NCBI RefSeq assembly: GCF_016508585.1
Contig: NZ_JADVOP010000014.1
Coordinates: forward strand, 31,361-95,360
Direction of reading: 5' to 3'
Origin: Acinetobacter baumannii
GTDB taxonomy: Bacteria > Pseudomonadota > Gammaproteobacteria > Pseudomonadales > Moraxellaceae
Length of the DNA stretch: 64,000 nucleotides
The translations under genes were made by a program, and so were the position numbers. The notes beneath the pieces were generated by a model. That model worked only from the letters and a program-made list of their open reading frames with translations. It did not search any database and had not been told where the DNA came from. This document shows, piece after piece, positions 7,952 through 16,510 of this stretch (position 1 is the first letter of the stretch; each line of letters begins with the position of its first letter).

Positions 7952-9481
7952 TTAGAAACCAAACGCTTCTTTTAATTTACTAAAGACCCAAGTGTTATCA
8001 CGTGTTCCTTTGAATATCGATGAACCGGCACCTTCTGCATAAAGTAGAACATCCCCCCCTCCATGTGTTTCTGAACCCGGCGCACCCATGCGAATGCCAA
8101 CTTCTTGTAGATAATCATCAGCGGCAGCTTCTTGTTCTGAAATGCTGGCACGAGATGTCGGACGTGGTCCTCCCCCATTACCGAATACCAGTACTGATCC
8201 ATTGCGACCATTCACATCAACGGCAGGCGCATGTGGTTTACCATCCGCCAATATACGATTTGGTGCAGCAGCACTGCTTGCCACAGCATACAGATAGCTT
8301 AGCCCTAGAATCCCGGGATTAGTCGATGTGGTTTTTCCAGTACGAGCATTGTAGCCATTAAAGGTTAAGGTGTGGTCATGGTCTGCTGTGACCACGATTA
8401 GGGTGTTTTTCAGGTCAGGGTCAGTTTGTTTCACTTTGTCCAATGCTGCTTTGATTGCATTATCAAAGGCAATGGTGTCTTGGAATGAGCGTTTGGCATT
8501 GGTACCATGCAGAGCATGATCAATACGACCGCCTTCAACCATCAAAAAGTAACCTTTATCGCCACTTTGTGCCTGTAGCATTTCCAATGATTTCACCGTC
8601 ATTTCTGCAAGACTAGGTTGATCAGGCGCCTTTCCATTTAAACGATCCAGATCATAGGCAAGGTGAGAGGTAGCTGTATAAAGACCAATATATTTTTTGT
8701 TGAGGGGTGCCGCTTGCATTTCAGCTTTATTTGCAGCTACGGTATAACCTTTGGCAGCCAATTCACTCAATAAATTACGCCCGTCAATACGTCCTCTGCT
8801 ATTGCTCATGCTGTATGGGGTGAAGTGATTACGACCACCGCCCATCAATACATCCACACCATCCAGTAATTTGCTGTTGTAGCCAACTCCACCAGGAATA
8901 ATTTGACGGGCAATTTCAAACTGCGCATTCCGATTGCAGACATGTGCAAATGTTGCAGCAGGGGTTGCATGGGTCAACTCAGTTGTGGTGATTGCACCGA
9001 CTTTTTTACCTCTGGCTTTTGCCAACTCAAGAATCGTCATTGCAGGTGTTCCCGCCGCAGTGCTTGAACCTGGTTCTGGACAACGGTTTACAGCATTTGA
9101 AACCTGTGTCCCATCAGGTGCTTTTCCTGAGCCGGGTTCTACAGCAACTGTACCAGGCGTCATTCCAATCACTTCATTGCGAGTTTTTTGTCCAGTCATA
9201 TATGCCGCCATGGAGGGAGCACTGTCTGTGGTTTGTCCATCTTCTGAAAATGTTTTGATACGTACCGAACGACTAAATGTATCCATGGTGAGTTTTCCTG
9301 ATTCGCCATAGGCATAGATTCGACTGGCTGTGACTACTGTTGGTCCCATACCATCACCAAGAAAAAAGATGATATTTTTTGCTTCACCCGCGGCTTGAAC
9401 AGACAGACTGCTGAGTAATAATGTAGCACCCATGATCGGGGAGATGAGATTCAGTTTGTTTAATTTTATATTTTTTGACAT
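7952..9481 (-). CDS. phoA: Alkaline phosphatase, periplasmic (PhoA family)
   Basis: 509 residues with a Sec signal peptide ending at about residue 30 (LSSLSVQA). Visible catalytic features: Asp43 in FLGDGMG (metal ligand), nucleophile Ser87 in TTDSAPSMAAYMTG, EGGRIDHALH and TADHDHT (metal ligands), and a late ETHGGGDV His ligand. It hydrolyses phosphate monoesters in the periplasm. The lipoprotein paralogue lies 15 bp upstream in the same direction, so the two are probably co-transcribed. The pair resembles a local duplication in which the N-terminal targeting has diverged. The symbol denotes the family rather than one-to-one orthology. Confidence 0.88.
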   Translation of the reverse strand: MSKNIKLNKLNLISPIMGATLLLSSLSVQAAGEAKNIIFFLGDGMGPTVVTASRIYAYGESGKLTMDTFSRSVRIKTFSEDGQTTDSAPSMAAYMTGQKTRNEVIGMTPGTVAVEPGSGKAPDGTQVSNAVNRCPEPGSSTAAGTPAMTILELAKARGKKVGAITTTELTHATPAATFAHVCNRNAQFEIARQIIPGGVGYNSKLLDGVDVLMGGGRNHFTPYSMSNSRGRIDGRNLLSELAAKGYTVAANKAEMQAAPLNKKYIGLYTATSHLAYDLDRLNGKAPDQPSLAEMTVKSLEMLQAQSGDKGYFLMVEGGRIDHALHGTNAKRSFQDTIAFDNAIKAALDKVKQTDPDLKNTLIVVTADHDHTLTFNGYNARTGKTTSTNPGILGLSYLYAVASSAAAPNRILADGKPHAPAVDVNGRNGSVLVFGNGGGPRPTSRASISEQEAAADDYLQEVGIRMGAPGSETHGGGDVLLYAEGAGSSIFKGTRDNTWVFSKLKEAFGF

Positions 9482-9496
9482 GGTTATATTCCTTGT

Positions 9497-11086
9497 TTAC
9501 AGACCAATGGCTTTACGAATACGTTGGAAAACTTCAGTATTTTCCAGACTGCCATGAAAGTTTTCCGATCCTGCTCCAATGGCGCCTAAAAATACATCCG
9601 TTCCTCCGTGAGTTTCATCATCTGCAAATCCTGTCTGCACAACCGCTTCTTGCTGGAAGTCATCCGAGGCGACACCTGTACACCATCCCACTGTGCTGAT
9701 TTTTGTACCGAGACTATCGGTATAATTTCCAGCAGGTCCACTGACAGGATTACAAATATCACTGTCTAGCAAAGCGCCACGTGGTTCTTTTCGATCAAAA
9801 TCGAGCCGTTTTTTTCCAGTACCAAAACCGATAATGGCGTAAGGGTTGCCATTGATATCTTTTGCGACACCATCACCGTTATAGTTTTTAACCAGTCCAA
9901 GAACACTGGTTTCACCCCCCTTGACATATTTTCCCGTACGTTTTGCATAACCATTCAATACCATTGTATGGTCATGGTCAGCAGTCACCACTATCAGAGT
10001 ATTCTTAAGTTCGGGGTCTGTTTTACGGATTTTTTCGATTGCTGTTTGAATGGCATTGTCAAATGCTACGGTATCTTGAAGTCCTCTTTTCGCATTGGTG
10101 TCATGGAGTGCATGATCGATACGTCCACCTTCCACCATGAGAAAAAAGCTTTTATTTTTGGCTTGTAGTACGTCAATTGCCTTACTGGTGAGATCGGCAA
10201 GACTCGGTTCATCAATTTTTTTATTGATTCGATCAAGATCGTAATTGAGATGACTGGAATTAAATAAGCCTAAAAGCTTTTGAGTTTTGCTCGGATCGAC
10301 TTTGTTAAAATCAGTTCCATTTGCCACAAAGGTATAACCTTGCTTTTGCATTTCCTGAATGAGATCTCGACCATCGGCACGTTTTCCACCGGCAGTGGTG
10401 GGTTTAAATTGTCTCAAACCTCCACCCAAAATCACATCCACGCCATCTTTGAGTTTACTGTTGTATGCTGCATAGCCCGCACCTTTACCGCCTGGAACCA
10501 ATTGTGCTGCAATATCATTTTCTGCGTCACGGTGACAAACATGCGCATAGGTTGTTGCTGGAGTAGCATGAGTTACACGGGTTGTGGTGACAATACCTGT
10601 GCCCATTCCTCTTGACTTGGCAAGTTCAAGCAGTGTTTCTGCTGGTTTTTTATCTTTATTGTCCGCAGCAGCATCACAGTTGCTTGTACCATTGCTATTG
10701 GGTGGTGTAGCAACCGTACCTGTCTGCATGGAAATGACTTCATTTTTCATTTTCACGCCAGTCATATAGGCAGCCATTGATGGAGCACTGTCTGTGACTT
10801 GACCGTCTTCAGAAAAAGTCCGTACAAAAGCTGATTCGGGTAAGCGATCAATGGTTAAATCACCATCTTCTCCCACTGAATAAATTCGCGCAGCGGTTAA
10901 TGTGGTGATCCCCATTCCATCGCCCAAGAAGAAAATTACATTCTTAGCGGTCGGTTTTACAGGTGTGACCACTTGTGGACCATCTTTGTCACTATCCGAG
11001 CAAGCGGTAATACTTGTGCCGCCAAGGATTGTCAACAAGCTGAATGCGAGAAGATTTTTCCTCTTGATCATTGTTAGAAGGAACAT
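9497..11086 (-). CDS. Alkaline phosphatase, predicted outer-membrane or periplasm-anchored lipoprotein
   Basis: 529 residues, PhoA family. Asp56 lies in FLGDGMG and nucleophile Ser100 in VTDSAPSMAAYMTG. EGGRIDHALH, TADHDHT and DETHGGTDV are all present, so it should be active. Unlike its neighbour it has a lipobox (SITAC, Cys29), so the mature protein is probably lipid-anchored. Near residue 455 is an insert with two cysteines (CNPVSGPAG ... GWCTG) that the neighbour lacks. AGGA lies 10 nt before the first ATG. A second ATG five codons later has no ribosome site. It leads the minus-strand phosphatase unit. Confidence 0.87.
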   Translation of the reverse strand: MFLLTMIKRKNLLAFSLLTILGGTSITACSDSDKDGPQVVTPVKPTAKNVIFFLGDGMGITTLTAARIYSVGEDGDLTIDRLPESAFVRTFSEDGQVTDSAPSMAAYMTGVKMKNEVISMQTGTVATPPNSNGTSNCDAAADNKDKKPAETLLELAKSRGMGTGIVTTTRVTHATPATTYAHVCHRDAENDIAAQLVPGGKGAGYAAYNSKLKDGVDVILGGGLRQFKPTTAGGKRADGRDLIQEMQKQGYTFVANGTDFNKVDPSKTQKLLGLFNSSHLNYDLDRINKKIDEPSLADLTSKAIDVLQAKNKSFFLMVEGGRIDHALHDTNAKRGLQDTVAFDNAIQTAIEKIRKTDPELKNTLIVVTADHDHTMVLNGYAKRTGKYVKGGETSVLGLVKNYNGDGVAKDINGNPYAIIGFGTGKKRLDFDRKEPRGALLDSDICNPVSGPAGNYTDSLGTKISTVGWCTGVASDDFQQEAVVQTGFADDETHGGTDVFLGAIGAGSENFHGSLENTEVFQRIRKAIGL

Positions 11087-11834
11087 AAACTAAATATCCT
11101 TTGAATAATAATAATGGCTTTTTTTGTTCAATTTGAGTCTATTTACTGTTGATGACATTTTTATTGCTAAGTTTAGAATTTCTTAAAAATGACTAAATTG
11201 TAATTTTGATGAGGTGTTATTGAAATTTTATAAATGATTGAATGGCAGGGAATATGAAAAAAATAAACTTCTTGATGAAGCAAGATACGCTTGCGGGGGC
11301 GTAATGCATACTTAATTTTTTATCACTTTAATCGCTTTAATTCTTTAAGAAATTGATAAAACAATGCGATGTTATTTTTCATGATTGCTGTTCAGTGTAC
11401 TGAAAAAAAGCTTCAGCAGTATTTTAATGGATATTTTGATTGATTTTAGCAATAAATTTTGGATCACAGACATCAAATATTATGTAGATAAACTTTTGCT
11501 ATGTGCCAGTAATCAAAGTGAATATTCATATATGACATTCATTTATTTAAATGATTAGCCAATAAAAAGTAAAAAGCCATTGATATAAGCTGACACCGAT
11601 AAATTAAGTTGAGATATTTGATCAATACAATTTCTTTCAAAAGAGATAGCAGGATTTTTACTTGAAAATGACAATAATATTGATACTTTTAAATGTCAAA
11701 AAAATAAATAATTGTTTTATATATTAATTTTAAGGGGTAAATGTAAAAAATCCCTCTCATTTATTTTGTGCACAAAAAATCATGCTTTAGGTCAGTTTCT
11801 TATATTTTCTGTCCTTTTTATTATCTTTTTGCTA
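11087..11834. other. AT-rich gene-free stretch upstream of phosphatase operon
   Basis: About 750 bp of strongly AT-rich DNA between the divergent phosphatase and GntR genes. I see no convincing short gene, RNA or transposon end. The only items picked out are a weak Pho-box candidate near its left end and the palindromic pair just beyond its right end. Confidence 0.6.
11152..11169 (-). promoter_or_regulatory. Weak Pho-box-like element upstream of the alkaline phosphatases
   Basis: Minus strand reads TAGCAAT-AAAA-ATGTCAT, matching the PhoB consensus of two 7-mers with a 4-bp spacer at 12 of 18 positions. TAGACT, a possible -10, starts 10 nt downstream. The first half is poor. The call leans on the genes being typical PhoB targets. 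Confidence 0.35.
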
Positions 11835-11886
11835 TGTCGACACATTGTATGATTTAAAAAATCGGGAATTAGACAATGTGTCGACA
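11835..11886. promoter_or_regulatory. Paired palindromic operator for the GntR/FCD regulator
   Basis: TGTCGACACATTGT at 11835-11848 and its exact reverse complement at 11873-11886 form 14-bp arms around a 24-bp spacer. Each arm itself contains the palindrome TGTCGACA, so two dimers could bind. The right arm ends 49 bp before the regulator start. FCD-type GntR proteins bind short palindromes of this type, so autoregulation is likely. TGTCGACA was not found elsewhere in the window. Confidence 0.7.
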
Positions 11887-11935
11887 CAATCTGGATGGAT
11901 TGAAAATGATATCTGGTTAAATGCAGGGATGTTTT

Positions 11936-12613
11936 ATGGACAAGAAAATACTGTTGGCTGAAGCATTAAAGCGTCGAATTATAAGCATGGAATTGGCACC
12001 AGGTGCAATTGTTGATGAAGTTGCTCTCAGTGAGGAGTTTGGACTTTCTCGTTCTCCTGTTAGAGAACTCTTAAGGCAGATGGCAGCAGAAGGATACTTG
12101 GAACTAGAGGCAAATCGTGCAACTCGTGTGTCTTCAATGAGTCATCAGTCGCTTCGAAATTTTTTCTTAGCTGCTCCATTAATTTATATTTCGACCACGC
12201 AGTTGGCAGCCATCAATGCAACACAAATTGAAATTAAACAACTCAAACAGATTCAACGATCATTTCGAGAGGCGATTGATCAAGGTGACATAGAAGGACG
12301 GGTTTACTTTAACAATCAATTTCATTTGGAAATTGGAAGGATTGCAGATAACCCGTACTTATTACCAAGTTTACAGCGTTTACTGATTGATCATGCCCGT
12401 TTAGGTAAAATTTTTTACCGTTCTCCAACTACTGAGGATATGCAGGAAGATTTGAATACGGCGGTTTTACAGCATGAGCAAATCATTCAAGCAATTGAAT
12501 CTCACAATGCAGGTGAAGCAGGTGAGATCATTAGATTGCATATGGATTTATCTCGCCGCCGAATGGCTGAATATGTTGTGCCAACAGGCTTAGACGTACC
12601 AGTTTCTTATTGA
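11936..12613 (+). CDS. GntR-family transcriptional regulator, FCD (FadR-type) subfamily
   Basis: 225 residues from this start. The N-terminal winged helix spans about residues 1-70, with PGAIVDEVALSEEFGLSRSPVRELLRQ as the GntR signature. The C-terminal helical FCD effector domain shows the NNQFHLEIGRIADNPYL and RLHMDLSRRRM blocks, whose Asp/His residues commonly bind a metal and a carboxylate ligand. AGGGA lies 6 nt before the ATG at 11936, a better site than the ATG at 11921. It faces the catabolic run starting at 12690 and probably responds to a carboxylic or amino-acid substrate of that pathway. Confidence 0.88.
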   Translation: MDKKILLAEALKRRIISMELAPGAIVDEVALSEEFGLSRSPVRELLRQMAAEGYLELEANRATRVSSMSHQSLRNFFLAAPLIYISTTQLAAINATQIEIKQLKQIQRSFREAIDQGDIEGRVYFNNQFHLEIGRIADNPYLLPSLQRLLIDHARLGKIFYRSPTTEDMQEDLNTAVLQHEQIIQAIESHNAGEAGEIIRLHMDLSRRRMAEYVVPTGLDVPVSY

Positions 12614-12639
12614 TCAGCGAAAGATTTAAAAATACTTGC

Positions 12640-12665
12640 TCACTTCACAGTGGAATACGAAGTGA
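12640..12665. promoter_or_regulatory. Inverted repeat upstream of the FAD oxidoreductase gene
   Basis: TCACTTC and GAAGTGA are 7-bp arms with 12 bp between them, 25 bp before the start codon. A related CACTTCA-n-CAGTG string occurs at 14096-14110 ahead of the MFS gene. Possible regulator site or leader hairpin. Confidence 0.35.
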
Positions 12666-12689
12666 ATCTATCAATGGAGTTTGATAAAG

Positions 12690-14015
12690 ATGACAAAAGT
12701 CACCGCTTTACCCGCAGATGATCAACAATGCGCTTGGTATCACTTAAGTCAACAAAGACAAGTCAAAGTGAGCCATTCAGGCACAAGCTCAGCAAGATGG
12801 GCTGTAATTGGTGCGGGTTATACCGGACTGGCCGCTGCAAGACGTTTGGCAGAACATTTTCCCCATGACGAAGTGATTTTGATTGAAGCACAGGAAGTCG
12901 GATATGGTACAGCAGGTCGCAATGCCGGCTTTGCTATTGATCTCCCCCATGATATTGGCGCAGAAGATTATATTGGTGATATTGAAATTGCTAAAACGAC
13001 TTTAAAGCTCAATTTACTGGGTCAATCACTTCTTCAAACACAGGTACAAACACACGGTATTGATTGTCATATGCGCAGTAGTGGCAAATATCAGGGTGCG
13101 GTTGAAACTCGCGGTATTGCAGTATTGGAGGCATATCAACGCGGGTTGGATAAGTTGGGCCAAGATTATCAGGTGATCAGTGAACAGGACTTGCCGCATC
13201 ACATCGGAACTTCATTTTATAAAAAGGCATTGTTTACCCCAGGCACGATTTTATTACAGCCATCAGCATTGGTAAAAGGCTTGGCTGACAGTTTGCCATC
13301 CAATGTCACGCTGTATGAAAATACCGCAATTACAGAAGTTGAATATGGAGATAAAGTTGTTCTAAAACATGAAAATGGACAAATTATCGTTGATAAACTG
13401 ATCCTTGCCAATAATGCTTTTGGACAACGATTTGGTTTTTCACAGATTCAACGCACCATGTTGCCTGTTTTTCTCTATGCCAGTATGACGCGACCTTTGA
13501 CAGAAAATGAACAAGCTCAACTGGGCGGAAAAGATTTCTGGGGCGTGATTCCTTCGGACCCTTTTGGCAGTACCGTTCGCCGAACGCATGATCATCGTAT
13601 TCTCATACGAAACAGTTTTAGTTTTAATCCCAACGGACAACCCAAGCCACATTGTCTAAACCGTTTTATACAACGCCATCAACAGTCTTTTATGAATAGA
13701 TTTCCCATGTTGCCTGCGGTGGATTTTGAATATACATGGAGTGGTTCACTGGCACTTTCACAGAATCATAAAGGCTTTTTTGGACAGTTGGCACCCAATG
13801 TTTTTGGCGCACTATGCTGCAATGGTCTGGGTATTACACGTGGTACGGTGACAGGAACATTGTTGGCAGATTGGCTTGCCGGCGAACGAAGTGAATTAAC
13901 TGATTTTTTACTGGCAACGTCTGGGCCGAATAAAGTTCCACCAGAACCCTTTTTATCCATCGGTGTGAATGCAACCCTGTGGTGGGGGCAAATGAAAGCT
14001 GGATTGGAGAGTTAA
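12690..14015 (+). CDS. FAD-dependent amine/amino-acid oxidoreductase (DAO family)
   Basis: About 441 residues. The Rossmann FAD site WAVIGAGYTGLAAARRLAE starts near residue 36 and is followed by GYGTAGRNAGF, a block shared with PuuB-like gamma-glutamylputrescine oxidases and other DAO enzymes. The C-terminal FGALCCNGLGITRGT flavin loop is also present. GGAG precedes the ATG at 12690. The TTG at 12681 is too close to that site to be the start. It is predicted to oxidise a C-N bond to an imine, releasing ketone or aldehyde plus amine. It shares a run with a DHDPS-family protein and an aldehyde dehydrogenase, so its product may feed them. Confidence 0.85.
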   Translation: MTKVTALPADDQQCAWYHLSQQRQVKVSHSGTSSARWAVIGAGYTGLAAARRLAEHFPHDEVILIEAQEVGYGTAGRNAGFAIDLPHDIGAEDYIGDIEIAKTTLKLNLLGQSLLQTQVQTHGIDCHMRSSGKYQGAVETRGIAVLEAYQRGLDKLGQDYQVISEQDLPHHIGTSFYKKALFTPGTILLQPSALVKGLADSLPSNVTLYENTAITEVEYGDKVVLKHENGQIIVDKLILANNAFGQRFGFSQIQRTMLPVFLYASMTRPLTENEQAQLGGKDFWGVIPSDPFGSTVRRTHDHRILIRNSFSFNPNGQPKPHCLNRFIQRHQQSFMNRFPMLPAVDFEYTWSGSLALSQNHKGFFGQLAPNVFGALCCNGLGITRGTVTGTLLADWLAGERSELTDFLLATSGPNKVPPEPFLSIGVNATLWWGQMKAGLES

Positions 14016-14203
14016 TATGTCTACTTCATGAAAGCTTATTTTTAGATTTTGAATTTAAACGATTTAAATTAATTCAGTCTTCCTAAATACAGCAGCACTT
14101 CATTGCAGTGAAATTGAGGATTCAATTTTGCAGGTTTTGTTCAGCCTTGTTTTAGGAAATGTGTAGGAAGCACATCCTTAATATTGAAGGATCGGAGACA
14201 GAA

Positions 14204-15532
14204 ATGACAACAAATAATGTTTCTATAGAGGATGTACCTTTAAATAGGTTTCATCAACTTTTGACCATCCGTACTGGTGGAGGATGGCTCTTAGATGGTT
14301 ATGTGCTCAGTATTGTCGGTGTGGCAATGGTACAACTGTCTTCAGCATTGCAATTGACGAGCTTTTGGCAAGGCATGATTGCTGCCTCAGCTTTGATTGG
14401 AATCTTTTTTGGAAGTTTTCTCGGTGGTTGGCTTGGCGGTTTAATGGGACGACAGAAACTTTATTTTGTTGCGCCGATCTTATTTACCTTGTGTTCTCTA
14501 ATCCAATACTGGGTAGAGTCAGCAATGATGTTGTTCCTGTGTCGTTTCGTAATCGGCATCGGTGTCGGATTTGAATACACGATTGCAGGTTCTCTGCTTG
14601 CCGAGTTTTTACCACAACAGTCGCGAGGACCACGTTTGGCCATGTTGACCATTTTATGGTTTGTAGGAGCTGCGCTGGCTTATATCGTCGGAAACCTGAT
14701 TTTAAACAGTCACTTTGAAGATGCTTGGCGGTGGGTACTGGCTAGCCCCGCCGTGATTGGTATCTTACTGATTGTTCTACGTTTAGGAACACCTGAGTCC
14801 CCACGCTGGTTATTGAGTAAAGGACGTGCAGCTGAAGCAGATGCAATTATCAAAAAAGTCTATGGACCAACTTTTTCACTGAATAACCTGCAATCACAAA
14901 TTCTAGAAAAGAAAATTTCCTTAAGCAGTTTCTTAACGTCAGGTTATGGAACACGGGTATTTTTTGTCTCGATGTTTTGGGCATGTTCAGTTATTCCAGT
15001 CTTTGCGGTTTATGCCTTTGCGCCAAAAGTGCTGGATGCCTTGCATTTAAAAGGTGATTGGGCGGCGTATGGATCAGTTGCCATCACCTTATTGTTTGTT
15101 GTGGGGTGTGTGCTTGCGACTCGCCTAATCAACCACATGGGGCGTCGTAGCATGGTCATTCAAAGTTTTCTGTGGTCGGGTTTGGCGTTACTGGGTTTGG
15201 GCTTTTTCTCAGAAGCTTCGCCTGTGCTTATTTTGGTTTTATTTGGACTATATGCACTGTTTATTGGTGGTGCACAAGTCTTGCAGTTTGTTTATCCAAA
15301 CGAACTGTTTCCCACACAGATACGTCCCATTGGCGTGGGAATTGGCGCTGCATTCTCACGGATTGGTGCGGCAATAGGGACATGGTTAGTGCCGATGTCG
15401 CTGGATTCAATTGGGATTGCAAATACCATGTATGCGGCAGCGGCTGTCACGCTGTTGGGGCTGGTAGTCTCTCTGGCATTTGCACCTGAAACACGTGGAA
15501 TGAGTTTGGAACAGTCCACAACCTTGAATTAA
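14204..15532 (+). CDS. MFS transporter, sugar-porter/AAHS-like
   Basis: 442 residues, 12 predicted helices. Sugar-porter-type signatures are present: GGWLGGLMGRQKL after helix 2, PESPRWLLSKGR before the central loop and VYPNELFPTQIRP near helix 10. An upstream ATG at 14159 is open, but GGAG lies 7 nt before the ATG at 14204, where the paralogue at 20572 also begins (N-term ...NNVSIEDVPLNRFHQ versus SNISVEDVSLNGFHQ). It is predicted to import the substrate of this module. Confidence 0.87.
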   Translation: MTTNNVSIEDVPLNRFHQLLTIRTGGGWLLDGYVLSIVGVAMVQLSSALQLTSFWQGMIAASALIGIFFGSFLGGWLGGLMGRQKLYFVAPILFTLCSLIQYWVESAMMLFLCRFVIGIGVGFEYTIAGSLLAEFLPQQSRGPRLAMLTILWFVGAALAYIVGNLILNSHFEDAWRWVLASPAVIGILLIVLRLGTPESPRWLLSKGRAAEADAIIKKVYGPTFSLNNLQSQILEKKISLSSFLTSGYGTRVFFVSMFWACSVIPVFAVYAFAPKVLDALHLKGDWAAYGSVAITLLFVVGCVLATRLINHMGRRSMVIQSFLWSGLALLGLGFFSEASPVLILVLFGLYALFIGGAQVLQFVYPNELFPTQIRPIGVGIGAAFSRIGAAIGTWLVPMSLDSIGIANTMYAAAAVTLLGLVVSLAFAPETRGMSLEQSTTLN

Positions 15533-15604
15533 TTCTGAAAAATCTAGCCATGATTTCACACTGAGCAATGGCAAACGTATCACACTTTAAATGGAGAACA
15601 GAAC

Positions 15605-16510
15605 ATGAATTTTGATGGCATTTACACGCCTGTCATTACCCCATTGGCAGTAGACGGTTCAATAGACAAAGCAGCTTTTGCTGATGTTCTAGAATACTTG
15701 ATTGATACAAAAGTACATGGGGTTATTGTCGCAGCGACTACAGGTGAATATTACGCGCATACTGCGCAAGAGCGTTATGACTTAGCGAAGTATGCAAAAG
15801 AAGTGATTGGTTCACGTCTACCTTTGATGGTGGGTACAGGGGCTATTCGTACTGAAGATTCAGTGGAATTTGCAAAAGTTGCCAAGCAAATTCAAGCGGA
15901 CAGTATTCTGGTGACAATCCCACCTTATGCATTGCCCACTGAAAAAGAAGTGGCGGTTCATGCTTTGAGCATAGACCAAGCAGCAGATTTACCCGTGATG
16001 TTCTATAACTATCCGGCACGTATGGGCGTGAGTATGGGTAAAGAATTTTTTGATACGGTTTTTGCTGAATCTAAAAATTTTGTCGGACTGAAAGAGAGTT
16101 CCGGCGAGATGAATCAGCTGCATATGTTGGCACGTCATTATCCAAAGTTGGAAATTTCATGTGGTTGGGATGATCAAGCACTTGAGTTCTTTGCCTGGGG
16201 AGCTCGCAGCTGGACTTGTGCAGGTTCCAATTTTATTCCACGTGAACACATTGCCTTATATGAAGCATGTGTCATCGAAAAAGACTTTGATAAAGGGCGC
16301 CGGATCATGGCTGCAATGATGCCATTGATGGATTTTCTTGAAACGGGTCATTTTATTCAATGTATTAAATACGGTTGTGAATTGAATGGCTTAAGTACGG
16401 GAGGTGTGCGTGCACCGCTGCAAGATATGGATGCTGAGAAAAAGCATGCATTCCAAACTATTGTTGCGCAACTTAAACGTGACGTTGCAGCGATTACAGG
16501 AGGTGTGTAA
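15605..16510 (+). CDS. Dihydrodipicolinate synthase family aldolase/lyase
   Basis: 301 residues, a full-length DHDPS-superfamily TIM barrel. The Schiff-base Lys163 lies in VGLKESSGEMN, the proton-relay Tyr134 in MFYNYPARMG, and TTGEYY replaces the usual GTTGE loop, which suggests a different 2-oxo-acid substrate from lysine biosynthesis. Members of this family cleave or dehydrate 2-keto acids, for example in hydroxyproline, sialic acid and sugar-acid catabolism. It overlaps the aldehyde dehydrogenase gene by one base (TAATG), a sign of tight coupling: the aldolase may yield the aldehyde that enzyme oxidises. The exact reaction is unknown. Confidence 0.87.
   Translation: MNFDGIYTPVITPLAVDGSIDKAAFADVLEYLIDTKVHGVIVAATTGEYYAHTAQERYDLAKYAKEVIGSRLPLMVGTGAIRTEDSVEFAKVAKQIQADSILVTIPPYALPTEKEVAVHALSIDQAADLPVMFYNYPARMGVSMGKEFFDTVFAESKNFVGLKESSGEMNQLHMLARHYPKLEISCGWDDQALEFFAWGARSWTCAGSNFIPREHIALYEACVIEKDFDKGRRIMAAMMPLMDFLETGHFIQCIKYGCELNGLSTGGVRAPLQDMDAEKKHAFQTIVAQLKRDVAAITGGV

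Noticed and set aside
8020..9311. Long plus-strand frames opposite the alkaline phosphatase gene
   Set aside because: Shadows of the real coding strand. They lack starts with ribosome sites and have no domain features.
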